A stretch of 64,000 nucleotides of DNA, taken from positions 1,460,358-1,524,357 of the forward strand of contig CM043959.1 in the NCBI GenBank assembly GCA_014529385.2, given 5' to 3'. Both the position numbers and the translations under genes were made by a program. This document shows positions 57,858-64,000 of this stretch, piece after piece (position 1 is the stretch's first letter; every line of letters starts with the position of its first letter). The notes under the pieces are model-generated. The model was not told the origin of the DNA and searched no databases. It worked only from the letters and a program-made list of their open reading frames with translations. Origin of the DNA: Adiantum capillus-veneris. Lineage: Eukaryota; Streptophyta; Polypodiopsida; Polypodiales; Pteridaceae.

Positions 57858-59153
57858 CTAACTGTACTGTAATTGTAGGAAGAATTGTAAGAATTCAAGC
57901 GGCGATGCACTGACAACAGTTTTGTTGTTCTTCTTTGGGACCCATTTCTTTGCGATTATTGGCTGTTTTGTTGTTGACGCTCGTTTGGGAACCCATACTT
58001 GCCCGTGCTTCGTTTGTGTTTGAAGAGACTTCTTTGGGATCGACCTTTTTGTTGTGTGAGTCGACAGTGGTCTTTGCTTCAGCCCTTGTACGCTTGGTTG
58101 GTGACGGGATTCAGGCTTTGAAAGTTGATACTGTGGTTGTTTTGGAATCCAAATGAATTCCTGACTTTTTTGTGCTTGAATCAATTTCTTTGGAGCCCAA
58201 ACCTGATTTGTGAAAGCTTGTGACTTTGTGATATTCTTACCCGTTCGTGCACGCTTTCCTTGTTTTTGTTTTGGTGTTGGATCTTGTGATTTGTCATTAG
58301 AGATCTTTGTCTTCTTGATCCATATCTGTTTTTGGCCGATCTGGCGTTTTGGTATCCAAAATTTTCGAGCTTTTTGGCTTTGACTTGTTGTCCTGTTCTT
58401 TTGACCTGTCATGGTTGTTGCTGAAGGGGTTGGTGATAGTGATGGCCTGAGTTGATGATAGGGGATGTTGTAAGATTCATCACTATCGCTACTATCCTTA
58501 GCAAGGTTGACTTCTTGTACTTTCCCTTGAGTTTTTGACTGGTAGTGGAAAGTTACTGTCTGTTTGCTCGTGGGTGGTAGTTTCTTGGGGGACTTTTCTA
58601 GCCCATTGATTAGAGCATTGTTAGCTCGTTGCTCTGGTCGTATTCCTCCTAGCTGAGTCTTTGCATCCTTATTAGGAGCCATGTATGAGAATGCTTGTGG
58701 TGGTTGTGTCTTCACCGAGGACTTTGGAATCCACTTTTGATGCACTTTATTCGTGTAGCGATGACATTGATTCTTGGGTCGTTGATCTTCTTGAAGCTCG
58801 AAGTGTTCTACAGAGTCATAGAACTCGTCGTCTTCTTCATCTTTTGATTCTCCACATTTCTTTGTTTGCTCCTTATATCGCGAGCTTGTTGATGTCTGGT
58901 TCTCTTCGTTTTCTTGGATTACACTCACTGCAAAATAAGGAACAACATCATAGCCATTTTCATCACCAAACTTTGTTGTGGGAGTATCCTCCACGGCGCA
59001 CACGTCCAGAGTAGCCAAGATGTGTTCCCATCCAAAAGGCTCTAACTCTTCTTCAGGAAATGGTTCTGGGATATAGTCCGTATCCTCTATAACCCGCTCT
59101 AGGATACATTCCTCGCGTTTCAAGCTACCACATGTGAAGCTCCACACATCCAC
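57858..59153 (-). CDS. Basic low-complexity protein with repeated W-x-P-K motifs (Ty3-2)
   Basis: 431 codons, uninterrupted; the first codon in the open frame is GTG, so the true start is unknown and it may be expressed as part of the gag-protease polyprotein by frameshifting. Residues 1-125 are acidic (PEPFPEEELEPFGW...LATLD), resembling the linker after protease in Ty3 elements. Residues 130-410 are Lys/Gln/Ser/Pro-rich with W-x-P-K at 141, 266, 319, 335, 387 and 404, plus degenerate copies at 278 (WIKK) and 371 (SIPKK). Spacing is irregular. It occupies the place of reverse transcriptase. I infer a disordered nucleic-acid-binding role, perhaps nucleocapsid-like; no function is known to me. 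A frame this long without stops contrasts with the damaged gag beside it. Confidence 0.65.
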   Translation of the reverse strand: MDVWSFTCGSLKREECILERVIEDTDYIPEPFPEEELEPFGWEHILATLDVCAVEDTPTTKFGDENGYDVVPYFAVSVIQENEENQTSTSSRYKEQTKKCGESKDEEDDEFYDSVEHFELQEDQRPKNQCHRYTNKVHQKWIPKSSVKTQPPQAFSYMAPNKDAKTQLGGIRPEQRANNALINGLEKSPKKLPPTSKQTVTFHYQSKTQGKVQEVNLAKDSSDSDESYNIPYHQLRPSLSPTPSATTMTGQKNRTTSQSQKARKFWIPKRQIGQKQIWIKKTKISNDKSQDPTPKQKQGKRARTGKNITKSQAFTNQVWAPKKLIQAQKSQEFIWIPKQPQYQLSKPESRHQPSVQGLKQRPLSTHTTKRSIPKKSLQTQTKHGQVWVPKRASTTKQPIIAKKWVPKKNNKTVVSASPLEFLQFFLQLQYS

Positions 59154-59235
59154 AGTTCTTTCGGCTTACCTAACCAAGCTGGAAGTTATGATCCAGCAAC
59201 TGTGGCGGAATCAAACTCCTCAACCGGTGTTCTTG

Positions 59236-60552
59236 TCACATCCTTATAGCTATGTCCCTCAAGTTTATCTTTGTTATGGTTTCCATATGTCTCACGTATA
59301 TATGGTCATAACCCCAATCTTGGACCATTTTCAATTGTCGCATGAATGGTCTTCCCAGAATGATTTCATAGTTGTTCTTCTTGCCAAAGTCGAAGACAAC
59401 AAAAGTGTGTTCATATTCAATGCCACAAGAAGTAACAAGTACTTTTTCTAGCAGTCCTATGGGCTTTTTCTTGTGTCCGTCTGCAAGCTGCAGTGTCATT
59501 CGTGTGGATATCAAGGCAGGTTTTCCCCATTTTTTCCAAACCTCTTTGGTTGCAATGGCCACACCAGCTCCACTGTCAAGGATTGCCATGGTTTTTACAC
59601 CATTGAATTCCACAGGAAGGGTAGTGTTTCCATCTTCTCCCTCGTAATACTCGCCTAACTTGTTTAATGGCATTGGCCTAGTATTTAGTTTAGGCATTTC
59701 AAGCTCTTTGATGCCTTCCTCGATTTGAGTCATTGGGGTTTTTACACCAAATTTCTCTAGACATTTACCCACATTAGCCCACATGTTCGGTCTTATTCTG
59801 AGCAACTCAGCTAACATTATTGTACACGTGACTAGGGTAGATAGAATATCTACTAGCCCCTTTGAATCGATGGCCTTGTTGGGAGACAGTCTCCTTGATG
59901 GGACTGCAACCACATCTGACTTGGTCTCGTACTCTCCCATGTAGGACGGTAGTGTTCTTATCGAATGGGGTTGACTATCTATAGATTGTACAGATCCTTT
60001 GTCGCCCCAATACGATTGCCCGTCTAGATTCATTTGAGATCCACTCTCAAATTCCTCTATTGCTGGTAGAAACACTCCTCGTTCATCACCAGTCTTGTCT
60101 ACTCGTCTTCTTAGGTCATCGGCTTCATTGGCCTCTCTGACTTGTTTCCACAATTCGTCAAGACCATCTATCTCTTTACAATCCTCAGGTATAGCTTGGT
60201 GAAATCCCTCGGAAGAGTTATCCGTGGTATTCGGTACTATCCTTGGTTCTAATGCTAGGTCTTTGAGGTTTGGTCTGTGCTCATGACTAGAATCTTTCTC
60301 TTTTACTTCCTGGTTTGGTGGGATTACTTGTGTAGTCATGACATGGATCCCATCCTCAGGTTTTGCATTTGTTGGTTCTAGTAAAGCTTGGGCTGTTTGA
60401 ATCATTTTCTTGCACATTTCAAACCTTTGCTTTTCTAGTTCCGCATAGGGATATGTCATCCACCTGTGTTCTTGGGTTTGGTTGTTTTTGAGCCTCGCAT
60501 CATAGGCTTTCAAGAGGGCATCTAATGTCTCATTAACCTTCTCTGCCAACAC
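59236..60552 (-). CDS. Ty3-2 aspartic protease region (gag-PR polyprotein, C-terminal part)
   Basis: 438 open codons. The retropepsin domain is near the C-terminus: catalytic MAILDSGAG (residues 322-330), flap-region sequence, and the conserved ILGRPFM (398-404). The N-terminal 300 residues are the gag-protease linker with charged, low-complexity stretches. It continues in frame from gag upstream, across a TAA at about 60608-60610. Retropepsin acts as a homodimer to cleave the polyprotein in the particle. The annotated first codon is simply where the open frame begins after that stop. Confidence 0.85.
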   Translation of the reverse strand: MLAEKVNETLDALLKAYDARLKNNQTQEHRWMTYPYAELEKQRFEMCKKMIQTAQALLEPTNAKPEDGIHVMTTQVIPPNQEVKEKDSSHEHRPNLKDLALEPRIVPNTTDNSSEGFHQAIPEDCKEIDGLDELWKQVREANEADDLRRRVDKTGDERGVFLPAIEEFESGSQMNLDGQSYWGDKGSVQSIDSQPHSIRTLPSYMGEYETKSDVVAVPSRRLSPNKAIDSKGLVDILSTLVTCTIMLAELLRIRPNMWANVGKCLEKFGVKTPMTQIEEGIKELEMPKLNTRPMPLNKLGEYYEGEDGNTTLPVEFNGVKTMAILDSGAGVAIATKEVWKKWGKPALISTRMTLQLADGHKKKPIGLLEKVLVTSCGIEYEHTFVVFDFGKKNNYEIILGRPFMRQLKMVQDWGYDHIYVRHMETITKINLRDIAIRM

Positions 60553-62777
60553 AGATCCTCCTGAACTAGCACTTCTCGGTTTCTCATCCGTGGATGGTTC
60601 TTCTAGAGGTTAAACAATCTGTGTAAGAGAAGGTGCCTCCTTTTCCTCATGTTGTTTTATCTTGTCTTGAGCTTCGGTATGCTTCTCCGCTAGGGATTTT
60701 TGCTCTCGTTCCCTGCGTGCTTTCATCCTAGTCTTTCTAGCTTTCCAACTATTTCGTTTGCTCTTGGTTTTTCTGACTAGGTGCATCTGTCTTTGGACTC
60801 CTATCACTTTCGGTGTTATTTGTCTCTAGATTCTCATCATCTTTGTTTTGAGCTTGTGCTCTCATCACCACTTGAACTGGTACAACATTTTCATTTTCTG
60901 AGCTACTAGTTAGGTGAACAATCCTTGATATATTTGTCGTGATTTTCCTGATTTGGTTTGGTTTTTTTGGGCAATCGGGGATCAAGTGATTGATGCCACA
61001 CTCAAGACAATAGTCATTTACTTCAGTGATCTCCGTATGAGGACATTGTTTGACCAAGTGGTTGTCATGACTTTTGTGACAATCTGTCTCTGGTTGAGGA
61101 GATTTTTTTAGCATTTCCTCTTGGCTATAAGCAAGCTTTGACCTAGGTAAGCCGCTATTTGCAATGAATCGCAATGTCCTTTCATACATTTCATACCTTC
61201 TTTCTTTCGACTGAAACCCAGGAGGTGGAGGTTGTACCGGCCTCACCATTCCATGTGTTTCTCTCACATTTTTGTTGCTCCTAAGGGTAGTACCTTCTTT
61301 GGTTGATATACCGCATTGTAGCTGGTACTGGCATTGGTTTATTTGATGCTTCCATCATTGGCATGTATCTCATGTCTACCTGCATTCTAGCACTTGGCAG
61401 CGGAGGTTGTTGTCCTAAGACAAGCTGTGGCCTTACATCTCCTACTGGTCCTGGCGCATTCCCCGTAATGTATCTAGGTGGAGTAGGTGCCTCTGGAACA
61501 AGTTGTACATACCTCTCCCTAGCATTTTCCATGCTATAATAGCACTCTTCCCCCATATGGTTCGTCCATTTTCTCTCAATTTCACACCATTTCGGCTCTC
61601 CCGAATTAGACCTTACAAGAGGAATCAACCTCTTGACCAAGTCGTCGATAAGCTTTTCTTGATCAATAGGTGCCGTTGGCTTGGCAATGGGCTCACTTAT
61701 CTGTGAAACATTGTGCTGAGAGGCTTTGTCATCTCCTTGACTCTTTAAGTCCTTTTCTTTGTATGCCTCACAATTATCCACTAGATAAAGAGCTTCGTTG
61801 ATCAACTCGTTTAGCGTCATCCTCCTTATCATATGCAGATCCTTCTGAAGGCCCGCATGTCTCATTCCCTAGATAAAGATCAGCATCAATCCTGCTTTCG
61901 TAGGTAATTCCGCTCTCGGACAGAGCTTAACATATCTCTTGAGCTGTAATGATGCTTTGCGTACTGATTCATTCTCTTTCTGTTTGAATCTATGGATTTG
62001 CGAGACCGTGTTGTGAGCAATGACTTTTGGCGAGAATTCTTCAATAAACTCCTCAAACAGCTCATCTAGGGTCTCAAAATCCCATTTTTCCACCGAGTCG
62101 AACCATGTAGCTGCATCATCTTCTAGAGTCAATCCAAATCCCGCAAACTGTGTAGCAAAATCTGAAACTTCCTCTGCTCTAATCACTCTTCTAAAAGCTG
62201 TTACGTGATCTCTCGGATCTTTATCTCCGGATTATTTTCTGTTTACCCATTTCTAGACTTGGGATGGTCTAACTCGTGGATTGTCTACAAGTCTAACCAG
62301 AGACTCTCCCAATCCTTCTTTCGTTATCGCTCTTGAAGGGAATCCTGGTGACTCTCTTCTTGGAACTCCTATAGGAATTCTCGTGTTTGGTGGAGGTATT
62401 TGTGGTCCTTCATTGACCAAATATCCACCTCTTTCTAGTACAGAATGTGGATTTGTGCTTTCTACAACTCTATATTCGCGTCCATACTTGTCGACAACTA
62501 TAGATCTCCATTGACACTCGACTCCGTATGTGTAGACATATAAGAGCTTGTAATCCGTTATCTCTTCTAGGTATGGATCTGAGCACCTATAAAAATTGAC
62601 CTCATTGTCGTCAATGTATCTATATAGTCCTTCACTCTCATGACCAATCATCCAAACTCTCTCAACAAGATGGGTCTTTATCAATTGCAAGTTTGGAAGA
62701 TCCATTGTGGGAGGATATTCCTCTATCGTCGGGATCTCCAAGCTTGTGTAAGCTGCGTTTGAATCTAGGGTAGACAT
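60553..62777 (-). pseudogene. Ty3-2 gag, interrupted
   Basis: Begins MSTLDSNAAYTSLEIP at 62777. The capsid core is recognised from SGDKDPRDHVTAFRRV, FATQFAGFGLTLEDDAATWFDSVEKWDFETLDELFEEFIEEFSP and QKENESVRKASLQLKRY (about 62230-61920), then MRHAGLQKDLHMIRRMTLNELINEA. A zinc-knuckle-like segment (YCLECGINHLIPDC, about 60965-61005) and a long Glu/Lys-rich tail follow. Stops at about 62253, 62232 and 61866-61868, a frame change near 61270 and another near 60750-60807 break it. Several stops stand where glutamine fits. Confidence 0.85.
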
Positions 62778-63232
62778 GATTTCTGGGCTTAAGAGCTTTT
62801 GCTTGGTTCAGGTAGACTTAGTCCACTGTGTTCAAGTGCTTTGGTTAGGGAAAAGTCGAAACTATGTCCAAAACCGCAACCGTTTCGTCACAATTCTCGC
62901 AAATTGTCGCTTTCAGACACCCCTAACTTCCGGATGAATTTTGAGACCTTAAACGATGTTTTTTTCAAAATTGAACTAAATGGTTGCTGTTGGCATACAT
63001 TTAGTTCAAGTTTTTCTCTAAGATCTGTAGAGTCGCTCTCAGGCTACGTTTTGATATAAAAACTTTTCCGATCCCTTACCGTTTGTGAAAGTTATGGCCA
63101 AAACAGTGAAATGTACTTTAGAATGGTCAAAATGAGTCCAAATTCAATTTTAAAAGAAGATTTGGGATCTCTGTGACACTGTGAACACTTCTGTATGGTC
63201 AAAAGTACAGTTGGACCCTAAAACTGGCCTAG
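62778..63232 (-). other. Leader of Ty3-2 next to gag
   Basis: No coding sequence; untranslated leader between the palindrome array and the gag start. Confidence 0.5.
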
Positions 63233-63913
63233 AGACATCCTACGCGTAGTATGTCTATATGCTCAGAATTTAACAAAATTTGGTCCAGAGACTTCCCTTA
63301 AGTCCAGCAACACAATGGTATGCTCAGAATTTCATTTGGACCTAAAAATGGCCTTGAGACATCCTATGCGTAGGATGTCTTTTTGCTCAGAATGACTTGA
63401 AATTTTCACCCCAGCTTCTCCTTGATGTGCTGATCACAGTGGTGTGCTCATAAGTTGGTTTGGAGTCCTATATCAAGCTGGAGACATCCTACGCGTAGGA
63501 TGTCTTTTTTCTCTGTTTCAGCTCAAACTTGCACTGTAGCTTCCCCTTGATGTGCTTAACTCACATCTATTTTTACTTTTTGATTCTGACACCTATAGGT
63601 TGGTCAAATGATCAAGAATCTGTTCCAAAAGCCTGATGTCTGTTCTGATGAATTCCTAAGTCAAATCAACTCCAAATTGGACCAAATTTGCCTAGGAGGC
63701 TTGCCTAAGGCTATATGACAGCATGCTATGTCCACAGTAGAATTTTGGTTTCAGAATCATGCAGTAGACATCCTACGCGTAGGATGTCTAACTGCTCAGA
63801 ATTTCCCCAAATTTGAACCACAAACTCTCCTTATGGTGTTGATCACAGTGGTATGCTCAAAATTAAGTTTGGAGTGCAAAATCACACATATGACATCCTA
63901 CGCGTAGGATGTC
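63233..63913. repeat. Array of 24-bp palindromes in the Ty3-2 leader
   Basis: The palindrome is AGACATCCTACG followed by its exact reverse complement. Copies: 63233-63256 (one mismatch), 63357-63380 (one mismatch), 63482-63505 (perfect), 63766-63789 (perfect), 63891-63914 (outermost base pair changed). Start spacing is 124, 125, 284 and 125 bp. The surrounding units are diverged repeats sharing 'rgtatgctcaraattt', 'ttggaccnaaaa', 'ttccccttgatgtg' and 'gatcacagtgg'. The double-length gap (63506-63765) holds a decayed unit without the palindrome. The unit repeats appear to continue past 64000. Confidence 0.93.
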
Positions 63914-64000
63914 TTTTTGGCCTGTTTGACCCCAGACTTGTCCCACAGCTTCCCCTTGATGTCAGTAACCCAATTCTATGCTTAGATTTTAATTTGGATG

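Larger units (their letters stand above)
55709..64000 (-). mobile_element. Ty3-2: gag-protease LTR element with captured helicase and W-x-P-K frame; runs off the window
   Basis: In minus-strand order: a leader with palindrome array (63200-64000 and beyond), gag (62777 to about 60600), aspartic protease (59236-60552), a 431-codon basic frame with W-x-P-K repeats, non-coding sequence, a DEAD-box helicase fragment, a polypurine tract and an LTR. No reverse transcriptase, RNase H or integrase is seen, so it appears non-autonomous. The 5' LTR and primer site lie outside the window, so tRNA usage is unknown. Gag type and the retropepsin indicate Ty3 affinity. Confidence 0.75.

Noticed and set aside
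63233-64000. CRISPR-like array of short palindromic repeats
   Set aside because: The spacers are themselves diverged copies of one another, the unit is about 125 bp, and the context is a plant retrotransposon leader.

Overview
The window looks like a repeat-dense stretch of a land-plant nuclear genome. It has plant-type Copia elements primed by initiator-Met tRNA, Ty3 elements with a chromodomain, plant-type hAT transposase, APE-type LINEs, a tRNA-derived SINE, spliceosomal introns and long (CA)n, (CT)n and (GA)n tracts. A Penelope-like reverse transcriptase fragment and an AAA ATPase of a type best known from fungi make a fern or other seed-free plant (or a gymnosperm) more likely than a flowering plant; that placement is inference only. 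All calls are by eye, without database searches.

Layout. 383-5894: Copia-1 (+), both LTRs, broken gag-pol. 5895-8135: degenerate tandem repeats and a GATATC/ATCGAT minisatellite. 8148-9056: 5'-truncated LINE with 12-bp target-site duplications. 9069-12266: AT-rich repeats and microsatellites. 12559-17858: Copia-2 (-), very young (LTRs differ by about one base, TSD TGCAT), with one frameshift and YVED in place of the YVDD reverse transcriptase motif. It sits in the loop of a 124-bp inverted repeat next to a hAT transposase remnant (18216-19223). 20604-22979: the only host-like gene recognised, an intron-containing AAA+ ATPase with two single-base frameshifts. 23362-23747: complete SINE with 12-bp TSDs. 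26929-34575: Ty3 chromovirus remnant interrupted by Copia-3 (28867-34263), itself missing its 3' end. 39036-41555: an unrecognised long reading frame followed by a Penelope-like RT fragment. 44027-48465: nearly full-length LINE (-). 49460-49920: inverted-repeat (MITE-like) element. 55709-64000: Ty3-type element (-), running off the window end.

The last element is the most unusual. Its gag and aspartic protease are followed not by RT/RNase H/integrase but by a 431-residue basic frame with repeated W-x-P-K motifs, then by an intronless DEAD-box helicase fragment fused in frame to the element's last codons at the polypurine tract. Its leader carries five copies of a 24-bp palindrome at about 125-bp spacing. 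I read it as a non-autonomous gag-protease retrotransposon that captured a host helicase cDNA.

Most premature stops in the older elements are Gln CAA/CAG to TAA/TAG or Trp TGG to TGA/TAG, as expected from cytosine deamination in methylated repeats. Stretches described as holding nothing were read for homology and repeats, and nothing supportable was found.
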